Positions 39,309 through 46,486 of a stretch of DNA of 64,000 nucleotides are shown here, one piece after another. The translations under genes and the position numbers were made by a program. This DNA comes from Candidatus Gastranaerophilales bacterium. Its GTDB lineage: Bacteria; Cyanobacteriota; Vampirovibrionia; Gastranaerophilales; Gastranaerophilaceae. Each line of letters starts with the position of its first letter. Position 1 is the first letter of the stretch. The stretch covers positions 1 through 64,000 of the forward strand of contig CALUVR010000011.1 in NCBI GenBank assembly GCA_944324285.1, given 5' to 3'. A model generated the notes under the pieces. It made no database searches. It was not told the origin of the DNA and saw only the letters and a list, made by a program, of their open reading frames with translations.

Positions 39309-40133
39309 ATGAAAAGAATTAAACTCGGGAATTTTGAAATAGGCGGAGAGAAACTGACAATTCTTGCAGGTCCATGTGCGATTGAAAGTCAGGATATCTT
39401 AAATAAAACCGCAGAAAAATTAAAAGAAATTACAGAAAAACTTGATATTAATTTTGTATTCAAGTCCTCATTTGACAAGGCAAACCGTTCCTCAATAACA
39501 TCTTATAGAGGTCCGGGAATGGAAAAGGGACTTGAAATGCTTAATAAAATAAAAAAAGAATTTAATCTTCCTATAGTAACGGATATTCATACTCCTGATC
39601 AGGCGGCAGTCGTTGCTGAGGTTGCAGATATATTACAAATTCCGGCATTTTTATGCAGACAGACGGATTTGCTTGTTGCTGCAGCAAAAACAGGCAAAAT
39701 TGTAAATATCAAAAAAGGACAGTTTCTCGCACCTGAACAAATGGGTCCGTTAATTAAAAAAGTTGAAGACAGCGGCAACGATAAAATTCTCGTGACAGAC
39801 AGAGGATCCTCTTTCGGCTACAACAATCTTGTTGTAGATTTCCGCGGAATACCTATTATGCAGGAGTTTGGCTATCCTGTCGTATTTGACGCAACCCACA
39901 GCGTCCAATTACCGGGGGCTAACGGAACCTCCTCCGGCGGCGACAGAAGATTTGTGCCGTATCTTGCTAAAGCTGCTATGGCTGCCGGTGCGAATTGTTT
40001 ATTCTTTGAAATTCATCCTGACCCGGATAAAGCGCTCTGTGACGGGGCGAATATGGTTCCGCTGGATAAAGCTGAAAATTTATTCAATAACTGTAAATCT
40101 ATTTTTGAATTAGTAAGGAGTCAACAATGTTAA
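39309..40133 (+). CDS. kdsA: 3-deoxy-8-phosphooctulonate synthase
   Basis: 274 residues, the normal length. Motifs: LAGPCAIES, FKSSFDKANRSS, RGPGMEKGL, TDIHTPDQA, VTDRGSSFGYNNLVVDF and the C-terminal HPDPDKALCDGANM. It condenses arabinose-5-phosphate with phosphoenolpyruvate to make Kdo-8-phosphate, a core sugar of lipopolysaccharide, so the organism should make an LPS-type outer membrane. Its end overlaps the MBL-fold hydrolase gene by 7 nt, and pheS follows, forming a three-gene operon. Confidence 0.97.
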   Translation: MKRIKLGNFEIGGEKLTILAGPCAIESQDILNKTAEKLKEITEKLDINFVFKSSFDKANRSSITSYRGPGMEKGLEMLNKIKKEFNLPIVTDIHTPDQAAVVAEVADILQIPAFLCRQTDLLVAAAKTGKIVNIKKGQFLAPEQMGPLIKKVEDSGNDKILVTDRGSSFGYNNLVVDFRGIPIMQEFGYPVVFDATHSVQLPGANGTSSGGDRRFVPYLAKAAMAAGANCLFFEIHPDPDKALCDGANMVPLDKAENLFNNCKSIFELVRSQQC

Positions 40134-40762
40134 TTAAGACCTACGCTGCAGGACCTTTTGATGCTAACAATTACCTTGTAGCGGATAAAGAATCTAAAGA
40201 AGCTGTTATTATCGACTGTTCCGATTATATACAAGATCTTATTAACGTGGTTAATATGAATAATTTTAATGTTAAATATATTCTTATTACTCACGGACAC
40301 TTTGACCACGTTCTCGGTATTAACGAAATGAAAAATGCCTTGAATGCTGAAGTTGTTGTTCCTTCGGAAGATTTAATACTGATAGAAAATATCAATGAAC
40401 ACGCAAGATTTTTCGGACAGGAAATAATCGAAATACCTGTTCACGACAGAACATTTGATGAAGGGGTTGACTTACGTATCGGCGGACACGAAATTGAAGT
40501 AATACAAACCCCGGGACATACAGAAGGCGGAGTGTCTTTTCTTATTAAAAATTGTCTGTTTTCAGGCGATACTTTATTTAAAGACAGCTTTGGCAGAACC
40601 GATCTCTACGGAGGCAACTCCAGAAAACTTATCAACAGTATTGTGAATATTCTTTTCAACCTGCCGGATAATACTCTCGTTTACCCGGGGCACGGACCTT
40701 CCACTACTATCGGATATGAAAAGCAGCACAATGATATTATGCATTATGTAAAAAGAGGATAA
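40127..40762 (+). CDS. MBL-fold hydrolase (glyoxalase II-like)
   Basis: 211 residues. Metal motif HGHFDHVLG near 56, then GHTEGGVSFL, FSGDTLF and a C-terminal YPGHGPSTTIGYEK. This order matches the YcbL / hydroxyacylglutathione hydrolase-like group of the metallo-beta-lactamase superfamily, which hydrolyse thioesters. The short form lacks the C-terminal domain of true GloB. The ribosome binding site AAGGAG is inside the kdsA end. Substrate unknown. Confidence 0.9.
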   Translation: MLIKTYAAGPFDANNYLVADKESKEAVIIDCSDYIQDLINVVNMNNFNVKYILITHGHFDHVLGINEMKNALNAEVVVPSEDLILIENINEHARFFGQEIIEIPVHDRTFDEGVDLRIGGHEIEVIQTPGHTEGGVSFLIKNCLFSGDTLFKDSFGRTDLYGGNSRKLINSIVNILFNLPDNTLVYPGHGPSTTIGYEKQHNDIMHYVKRG

Positions 40763-40764
40763 AA

Positions 40765-41799
40765 ATGAAAGAACAACTGGAAAAAATTTACGCAAGCGCG
40801 AAAGAAGATTTATCAAAAGCTCAAACAATAAGTGATTTAGACGAAATACGAGCAAAATACCTGAGCCGCAAAGGTGAATTTAACGAAATTAAAAAAAACC
40901 TCAAAAACCTCTCTGATGAAGATAAAAGAATTGTAGGTTCGCTTGCCAATGAAATTACCAGAAATCTTGAAACCTCTATTCAGGTAAAACATGATGAATT
41001 TTACAAAAAAGAACTCGACGAAAAACTTGCGAAAGAACGTATTGACGTAACTTTACCAGGGAAATTCACTCCGCGAGGAAAAGTCCATCCGATAACCTCT
41101 ACGACAAATGAAATTGTAGCAAGCCTGCAGAGCCTAGGCTTTTCAGTAGTTCCGGATGCATTATCACCTGAAGTTGAAACAGAATACTTTAACTTTGATA
41201 TGCTGAATGTTCCAAAAGATCACCCTGCACGCGATGTTCAAGATACTTTCTATACTCTTAATGCAAAAAACGTTGTATTAAGAAGCCAGACTTCAGGAGC
41301 ACAAGTTCATGTTATGGAAGAACAAAAACCGCCTATCAGAGTGATTGCACCGGGAAGAGTTTACCGAAACGAAAATATCAATGCACGTAAATACAATTTT
41401 TTCCACCAGATTGAAGGTTTGTACGTGGATAAAGATATTACCTTCGGGGATTTAAAAGGTGTATTGAATGAATTTATAAGAATATACTTTGGTGCAAGCC
41501 GTCCGACAAGATTCAGAAGCAGTTTCTTTCCGTTCACGGAACCTTCTGCCGAGGTTGACGTTCAATGTATTATGTGTGAAGGCAAAGGCTGCAAAACCTG
41601 TTCCGGCACAGGCTGGCTGGAAATTCTCGGCTGCGGCATGGTAGACCCGAATGTATTAAGAGGTGTCGGAATTGATCCTGATGTTTATACAGGATTTGCG
41701 TTCGGTATGGGGGTTGAAAGACTCGCTATGCTTAAATACGCAATAGATGACATTAGACTTTTCTTTAATAACGATGTTAGATTTTTGAAACAGTTTTAA
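40765..41799 (+). CDS. pheS: Phenylalanyl-tRNA synthetase alpha subunit
   Basis: 344 residues. An N-terminal coiled coil (about 1-90) is followed by the class II core: HPITSTTNEIVASLQSLGF, motif 2 RVYRNENINARKYNFFHQIEG, a CxxC pair loop CIMCEGKGCKTCSGTGWLE and motif 3 GMGVERLAMLKY. It acylates tRNA-Phe together with the beta subunit; pheT is not in the window, an unusual separation. It starts 2 bp after the MBL gene. The cysteine loop is a four-Cys zinc-knuckle-like insertion. Confidence 0.96.
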   Translation: MKEQLEKIYASAKEDLSKAQTISDLDEIRAKYLSRKGEFNEIKKNLKNLSDEDKRIVGSLANEITRNLETSIQVKHDEFYKKELDEKLAKERIDVTLPGKFTPRGKVHPITSTTNEIVASLQSLGFSVVPDALSPEVETEYFNFDMLNVPKDHPARDVQDTFYTLNAKNVVLRSQTSGAQVHVMEEQKPPIRVIAPGRVYRNENINARKYNFFHQIEGLYVDKDITFGDLKGVLNEFIRIYFGASRPTRFRSSFFPFTEPSAEVDVQCIMCEGKGCKTCSGTGWLEILGCGMVDPNVLRGVGIDPDVYTGFAFGMGVERLAMLKYAIDDIRLFFNNDVRFLKQF

Positions 41800-41823
41800 A
41801 CCGCGGGTAATCTGCCAGCCTGT

Positions 41824-42567
41824 TTACTTACAACTTGTTTTACCATTCCAGTCAAGCTCATCTTTACATCTAAGATAATCTAAATTTTCATTAAAAATTA
41901 CCCAGGCGGTTGCACCATGCCCCGTACTATCTTTGATGCTATAAGTGGTTTCCTCTTTGGTTCCGCTTGGAATTATACCATATTTTGTCAAATAAAACCC
42001 GAACAAATCATATCCCATTTTATTTGGAGCATTTGCACCATTCACATCAACAAATATCCAGGCGCAAACATTTGACAGAGGCTTACTCGTTCCTCTGACG
42101 TCGGTACAGCTTCCACTATTAACAAGAATGATAATTGAATTTCCGTCTATAATTGACAGAGATGAAGCTTTCGACTCAAGTTCAGAAACTAGAGTACCAT
42201 TTGCATAGTAATAATGTTCGGCAAGTCCGCATTCAGACTTTTTTAAACTTGCATCACAGATTTTTAGGTTTTTAACATGTGCAAAGAATTTTTGTTTTAA
42301 AATACTTGCATTTACCGCTATATAATCAGTTTCATTATCATTCTCAGAACCCGTATCTCTGTTACCAAAGCCCCATAAGTCCGGTGTACCGTAATCATTT
42401 ACTGCAAACTGGTAGGCTTGTGATAGTATACTGTATACCTTTTTTAGTTTTGTCACAGTAACCTTTTCCTGATTTTTTTGCACAAGCGCAGGCAGCGTCA
42501 TCGCAGCAACAATCCCGATTATACCAAGTGTTATAAGAACTTCCGCAAGTGCAAAACCCTTTTTCAT
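41824..42567 (-). CDS. Prepilin-like protein with a very short leader
   Basis: 247 residues: leader MKKG|F, then FALAEVLITLGIIGIVAAMTL. The mature domain includes ICDASLKKSECG and SGSCTDVRG cysteines and ends DELDWNGKTSCK. There is no G tract. AAGGAA lies upstream. It is divergent from an XRE-family gene at 42700 with a 19-bp palindrome between, repeating the layout found at 36930-37253. Confidence 0.87.
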   Translation of the reverse strand: MKKGFALAEVLITLGIIGIVAAMTLPALVQKNQEKVTVTKLKKVYSILSQAYQFAVNDYGTPDLWGFGNRDTGSENDNETDYIAVNASILKQKFFAHVKNLKICDASLKKSECGLAEHYYYANGTLVSELESKASSLSIIDGNSIIILVNSGSCTDVRGTSKPLSNVCAWIFVDVNGANAPNKMGYDLFGFYLTKYGIIPSGTKEETTYSIKDSTGHGATAWVIFNENLDYLRCKDELDWNGKTSCK

Positions 42568-42581
42568 AAATATTCCTTTCT

Positions 42582-42655
42582 CACATCAATATATTTATCT
42601 ATTTTTATTGTAACACGTCATGCATATTAATACAACACATCAATATTATTGATGT
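42582..42655. promoter_or_regulatory. Operator-like palindrome and half-site between prepilin and XRE genes
   Basis: ACATCAAT-att-ATTGATGT, perfect, at 42637-42655, plus a copy of one arm (ACATCAAT) at 42583-42590 close to the prepilin start. For the minus-strand prepilin gene, TTGTAT (42635-42630) and TACAAT (42612-42607), 17 bp apart, form a promoter touching the palindrome; for the regulator, TTGATG at 42649-42654 overlaps it. One bound regulator could control both. Confidence 0.7.
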
Positions 42656-42699
42656 ATTACATTCTTAAGTTATTCACATTAAAAAGGTTTAATAAAAAA

Positions 42700-43017
42700 A
42701 TGGATATAAAAACACAATTCGGGAAAAGACTTAGGGAAATAAGAATATCAAAAAATCTTACACAGGAAAAAATTGCTGAAAATATAGGCATTCAACCCGA
42801 AAACTACTCTCGCATTGAAAACGGGCTGTCTTTTCCAAAGCCCGAAAATATCGTTAAGCTCAGCGAAGTTCTCGGGGTTGAAATCGCCGAACTATTTCAA
42901 TTTACCCATATTAATGATTACGATAAAATACTCGATGCAATCATTACAAAACTCAAAAACGACAAAGAAACAACGGTTATTACCTATAAATTTCTAAAAA
43001 GTTTGGGGAAATTGTAA
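42700..43017 (+). CDS. XRE-family transcriptional regulator, divergent from a prepilin gene
   Basis: 105 residues from ATG 42700; the frame opens earlier, at 42649, inside the palindrome. The helix-turn-helix is canonical: FGKRLREIRISKNLTQEKIAENIGI (written here as FGKRLREIRISKNLTQEK, IAENIGIQPENYSRIENG) followed by LSEVLGVEIAELF. The C-terminal third is helical and may dimerise. By position it is a local regulator of the prepilin gene at 42567 and of itself. Confidence 0.88.
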   Translation: MDIKTQFGKRLREIRISKNLTQEKIAENIGIQPENYSRIENGLSFPKPENIVKLSEVLGVEIAELFQFTHINDYDKILDAIITKLKNDKETTVITYKFLKSLGKL

Positions 43018-43095
43018 TTTTTTTGAAAACTGGTGTTCAAAAAATTTTTCTTTTTATTTTAGAATAATGTACACAAAAAGGAGAAATTATTTAAT

Positions 43096-43902
43096 ATGAT
43101 TACAAAAATAGGCTACACCCCTCTAATTCAGGCAAGACCTGCCAATCAAGTTGCATTCACCTCAAATAATTATTACAGCAGATATTCTGACATGAATTTT
43201 AACAATCAGGTTGTAGACTCTCACATTCAAACGATGAGCGGGAACATTGAAGCTTCTGATTCTACGCTAAAACAAGGCGCTTCAGCTTTGAGCGGAAATA
43301 TCGAAATTGAACGCTGCAAAGTTAAAGACGATTTAAAAGTGACAAGCGGAGATATTAGGCTTTATAATACAAAAGTTAACGGAAATGTAAAAGCCACAAG
43401 CGGTAGCATACGAGTATTAGATGATTCAACAGTATCTGGCAATGTTTGTGCTACAAGCGGAGATGTAAGAATCGAAAATTCCAAAGTAAAAGGGAAAGTT
43501 TCTACAACCTCAGGCGACATTACCCTAAGAGACGCTAATATAGAAGGGAAGCTACTCTCTGATCCTGACAATTTAAGATTAAAAGGTAAAAATATTATAG
43601 AGGATTTAATTCTTGCCGCTCATGAAAAAATAAATATATGTATGAATTTTGGCAATACGCTAATCCATGACAACCGCTCAACCCGAATTATAATAAACGG
43701 AGTTGACGTAACCTCAAAATTTATGGCGATAGCAGAAGAGTCCGCCCCTCCGGCACAACCAATTAAATTCACACTTCCTTCCGGAACAACAATTACCAAT
43801 AGCGTGACATTCGATTCAAAAGTTCCCGGGACATTGTTACTTGAAAAAGGAGCAAAACTCTTAGGAAAAGTTATTAACGGGACGGTTAAACACTTAAAAT
43901 AA
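43096..43902 (+). CDS. Beta-solenoid-like repeat protein, unknown
   Basis: 268 residues. Residues about 40-155 hold about six repeats of 18-20 residues with the core TSGDIRLxxTKVxGNVKA (for example VTSGDIRLYNTKVNGNVK, ATSGSIRVLDDSTVSGNV, ATSGDVRIENSKVKGKV), the pattern of a regular beta-solenoid as in bactofilin or DUF4097-like proteins. A non-repeat domain (about 160-268) follows. No signal peptide is apparent. The N-terminus has QVAFTSN, resembling the aromatic motif of other small unknown proteins here. AAGGAG lies upstream and a terminator follows. Confidence 0.82.
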   Translation: MITKIGYTPLIQARPANQVAFTSNNYYSRYSDMNFNNQVVDSHIQTMSGNIEASDSTLKQGASALSGNIEIERCKVKDDLKVTSGDIRLYNTKVNGNVKATSGSIRVLDDSTVSGNVCATSGDVRIENSKVKGKVSTTSGDITLRDANIEGKLLSDPDNLRLKGKNIIEDLILAAHEKINICMNFGNTLIHDNRSTRIIINGVDVTSKFMAIAEESAPPAQPIKFTLPSGTTITNSVTFDSKVPGTLLLEKGAKLLGKVINGTVKHLK

Positions 43903-43903
43903 T

Positions 43904-43933
43904 AAAAAAGCCTCTCAAAAAGAGGCTTTTTTA
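43904..43933. terminator. Terminator between the solenoid gene and the DUF151 gene
   Basis: AAAAAAGCCTCT and AGAGGCTTTTTT pair around CAAAA; T runs occur on both strands, serving the two convergent genes. Confidence 0.93.
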
Positions 43934-43940
43934 TTTATAA

Positions 43941-44456
43941 CTACTGGTCGCTTTCGTGATGGTCGTTATCTTTCATAAGTTTCGCAAAATCAGAAGGCTT
44001 AATACTTTGGACAAACTTTTTAAACTCCTGAGCTTCTTCTTCATCTTTAGCGGAATCAGTAGAAACTGACCCGTTAGAAATAACATTAGCCGTCACAAAA
44101 ATAGGTGCATCAACACGAATAGCAATAGCAATAGCATCAGACGGACGCGAATCAATTTCCAAAACTTCATCCTTGTCATTTTTCAGATATAACGTAGCAT
44201 AATAAGTATCTTTTTCGACATCGTTAATCTCAATTTTATCAAGATGATATCCGGTTTTTTCAATAACATTAATAATCAAATCGTGAGTCATAGGTCTTGC
44301 AACCGTAAGATTTTCGATTTTTCTGATAATAGCGCTGGCTTCTGCAGAACCAATCCAAATCGGAAGCGCCTTTCTGTTTTCCTTATCGTGGAGAACAACA
44401 ATAGGCGAACCGGTTCTTGTATCAAGCGCAATACCCATAACTTTCATTTCAATCAT
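43941..44456 (-). CDS. DUF151 bifunctional nuclease family protein
   Basis: 171 residues. The DUF151 core (about 1-135) begins MIEMKVMGIALDTRTGSPIVVLHD, split here at 20 residues or fewer: MIEMKVMGIALD, then PIVVLHDKENRKALPIWIG, and contains the conserved RPMTHDLIINVIE and SRPSDAIAIAIR motifs. A charged, DE- and K-rich tail (about 136-171) follows. Relatives in plants and mycobacteria have RNase/DNase activity; the role in bacteria is not settled. It is convergent with the solenoid gene. Confidence 0.92.
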   Translation of the reverse strand: MIEMKVMGIALDTRTGSPIVVLHDKENRKALPIWIGSAEASAIIRKIENLTVARPMTHDLIINVIEKTGYHLDKIEINDVEKDTYYATLYLKNDKDEVLEIDSRPSDAIAIAIRVDAPIFVTANVISNGSVSTDSAKDEEEAQEFKKFVQSIKPSDFAKLMKDNDHHESDQ

Positions 44457-44611
44457 ATATAATAAACCTTTCCGAATTTCACTAATAACAATAAATTATA
44501 CAAATATTATAGACTAAAAAAATAAATAAAAAAGATTTACGAAAAAAAATATTTATGCTAAAATACAAATAAGGCTGACAAAAAGCAGCATGACAAAAGA
44601 ATAAAAGAAAT

Positions 44612-44701
44612 GGAGTAGTGGCCGAGTGGCTGAAGGCGGCACCCTGCTAAGGTGTTATGTGGGTCTAACCTGCATCCAGGGTTCAAATCCCTGCTGCTCC
44701 G
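44612..44701 (+). tRNA. tRNA-Ser(GCU)
   Basis: A 90-nt type II tRNA with a long variable arm. Acceptor stem GGAGTAG/CTGCTCC with discriminator G, D arm GGCCGAGTGGCTGAAGGC split by the loop, anticodon loop CTGCTAA with anticodon GCT, and T arm with GGTTCAAATCC. CCA is not encoded. Confidence 0.97.
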
Positions 44702-45055
44702 TTTTTTATTGGTTTTTCAGGCTTTTTGAATTCTTGTGGTGTCGCCTCTTTTTTTAAATGCTCACAAAATGCTCACAAAATATTTTGTATTCTATTGCCT
44801 CTTTTGCATTTTTTAACGTCCCATTTATCATTGGGCAGGTATCCCAAACCGACAAAATCCTTTTAACATATAATAACATCAATACTCATCAAACTCTGAC
44901 ATGTTTATTCTCTAATTTTTAACTTATACTGAGGTTTTAAATAATCAATTATTTCAGCAGAAGGTTCAATACAATTATAAAATATAAGTACGTCTATTCA
45001 GACGTACTTAATTTATTAAAGGTTAATGGTAAAAAATAAAAAAATATCGTAGATT
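44702..45055. other. Intergenic region after tRNA-Ser with a tandem 11-bp repeat
   Basis: No gene with a start and ribosome binding site is seen. ATGCTCACAAA occurs twice in tandem (44758-44768, 44769-44779). The minus strand from about 44870 to 44775 has a short open stretch that could be a decayed coding end (GYLPNDKWDVKKCKRG). A region like this beside a tRNA 3' end may be the scar of an integrated element; no integrase gene is present. Confidence 0.4.
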
Positions 45056-45898
45056 TTATTTTTCCGGTAAAACATCCTTTAAAGCTCTTAGAGCTGAAAG
45101 TGTATTCGGGAAACCAACATAGGGCAGACATTGAATTATTGCCGCGGTAATAGTTTCTATTGAATTTCCCGCTTTTAAATTACCTTTTATATGACTTTTA
45201 AGGGTTTCGGTGTTACCTGTTGTTACAAGAATACTTACCACAAGAAGTTCTCTGGTTTTCAAATCAAGCCCTTTTCTTGTATAAAAATCACCGAAGCAGA
45301 CTTCCGTTAAAAATCTTGCGACATCCGCACCCATATCCTGAGGAAGCCCTTCTAACGATTCTTTAATTTCATCTCCGTAAAGAGGAGTTTGAATTGCCAC
45401 TCCTTTTTCAAATCTTTCCTCTTCTTTTACTGTTGCTGTACTATCAAGCGGAGTTTTTATATTTCTTTCTTTAAACACCTGATTTAAAACATCAAGAGCG
45501 TTGAGTGTTTTTGGAAATCCGATGAAAGGTGCGCACTGGTAAATTGCTTCTCTGAGTTCAATTGGTGTCACACCTACATTCAAAGCTGCATTGATGTGAG
45601 CTTTTAATTGCGGCAAAGTTTGCTGTACCGCAAGGGATGTTACAGTAATCATTTCCCTCGTTTTGTTGTCAAGGTCGCCGACAGTGAATACTTCTCCAAA
45701 AATGTATTTCTGCAAAATAGCCATCATTTCAGGGTCATTTCCTGTATTCGATAAGGCTTCTCCCCCAAAAAGAGTATTGTAATTTTCTTTACAAATTTCG
45801 GTTCTGTTTACAAATGATTCTGCTCCTGCTAATGCAACGGCTGAAGTTGCCTGCGCCATAAGTGCTGATGCTGCTATTGCGGCTATTTTCTTTTTCAT
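45056..45898 (-). CDS. Exported carboxymuconolactone-decarboxylase-family protein, two domains
   Basis: 280 residues. A signal peptide spans about 1-25 (KKKIAAIAASALMAQATSAVALA). Two tandem CMD domains follow (about 55-140 and 190-275); each has the segment KTREMITVTSLAVQQT.. / KTRELLVVSILVTTGN.. and a C-terminal IYQCAPFIGFPKTLNAL / IIQCLPYVGFPNTLSAL, with one Cys per domain in place of the usual CxxH pair. CMD proteins act as decarboxylases or thiol peroxidases; with a single cysteine the activity is uncertain. It shares a MerR-type promoter with the flavodoxin-like gene at 51412. Confidence 0.9.
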   Translation of the reverse strand: MKKKIAAIAASALMAQATSAVALAGAESFVNRTEICKENYNTLFGGEALSNTGNDPEMMAILQKYIFGEVFTVGDLDNKTREMITVTSLAVQQTLPQLKAHINAALNVGVTPIELREAIYQCAPFIGFPKTLNALDVLNQVFKERNIKTPLDSTATVKEEERFEKGVAIQTPLYGDEIKESLEGLPQDMGADVARFLTEVCFGDFYTRKGLDLKTRELLVVSILVTTGNTETLKSHIKGNLKAGNSIETITAAIIQCLPYVGFPNTLSALRALKDVLPEK

Positions 45899-45923
45899 AT
45901 TTTCTCTCCTTATTTGTTATATA

Positions 45924-45959
45924 GAAATTTTACACCCTGATAGCTGCTCTCAGTCAAGT
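45924..45959 (-). promoter_or_regulatory. MerR-type promoter TTGACT-N19-TAAAAT of the CMD gene
   Basis: On the minus strand TTGACT and TAAAAT are 19 bp apart, the long spacer typical of MerR-controlled promoters. The spacer has a dyad CTGA-N9-TCAG. About 30 of 40 bases match the promoter at 51447-51480, in the same order and spacing. Confidence 0.65.
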
Positions 45960-46017
45960 GATAATATTCGTAATTTATATGTTATAATTATACTCATAAT
46001 TCTAAATAAAAATGTTT

Positions 46018-46100
46018 TCTAGGGTTCCGCGGCTCTGCCGGCAGGTCCGAGAGAAAACTCACTAAAAGTGTACACGGAGGGAAAAAAGCCCGGGAGATAA
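46018..46100 (+). ncRNA. Guanidine-I riboswitch (ykkC class)
   Basis: The conserved ykkC blocks are all present in order: TCTAGGGTTCCG, then GGTCCGAGAG, ACACGGAGGG and AAAAAAGCCCGGGAGA. The 3' part of the aptamer (GCCCGGGAGATAAT) is also the 5' arm of the terminator that follows, so ligand binding would prevent termination. It precedes a Gdx-type guanidinium exporter gene, the usual target of this class. Confidence 0.96.
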
Positions 46101-46126
46101 TATCATAATTATCTTGCGGGCTTTTG
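46088..46126 (+). terminator. Riboswitch-controlled terminator
   Basis: GCCCGGGAGATAAT and ATTATCTTGCGGGC pair around a short loop, followed by TTTT. Its 5' arm is shared with the last stem of the guanidine aptamer. Confidence 0.9.
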
Positions 46127-46148
46127 ATAATATAAAGAGAAAGGATAA

Positions 46149-46472
46149 ATGATTATGGAATGGATTATATTGCTAATTGCAGGATTTTTTGAAATAAGCT
46201 GGGCAATAGGGTTGAAATATTCGCATGGATTTTCGCAGCTCATACCTTCTGTTTTGACTGTAATCTGTATGATTGCGAGTTTTTATTTTCTGGCGCTGGC
46301 GCTCAAGAGCCTTCCGCTCGGAACCGCTTATGCAGTTTGGACCGGAATTGGCACCCTCGGAACAGTTATCCTCGGGATTATTCTTTTTAAAGAACCTGCT
46401 ACAGCGATTAGACTTTTTTGTATTGCATTAATCATAAGCGGTATTACAGGATTAAAACTTATAACACACTAA
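46149..46472 (+). CDS. gdx: Guanidinium exporter, small multidrug resistance family
   Basis: 107 residues with four membrane helices. The proton/substrate Glu is in AGFFEISWAIGLKYSHGF (Glu about 16), the Gdx/SugE form, and GTAYAVWTGIGTLGTVILG is the helix 3 signature. Gdx proteins exchange protons for guanidinium as antiparallel dimers. A guanidine-I riboswitch directly upstream supports the substrate. ATG 46149 follows AAAGGA; ATG 46155 is an alternative. Confidence 0.96.
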   Translation: MIMEWIILLIAGFFEISWAIGLKYSHGFSQLIPSVLTVICMIASFYFLALALKSLPLGTAYAVWTGIGTLGTVILGIILFKEPATAIRLFCIALIISGITGLKLITH

Positions 46473-46486
46473 GACTGTATGTCCCG

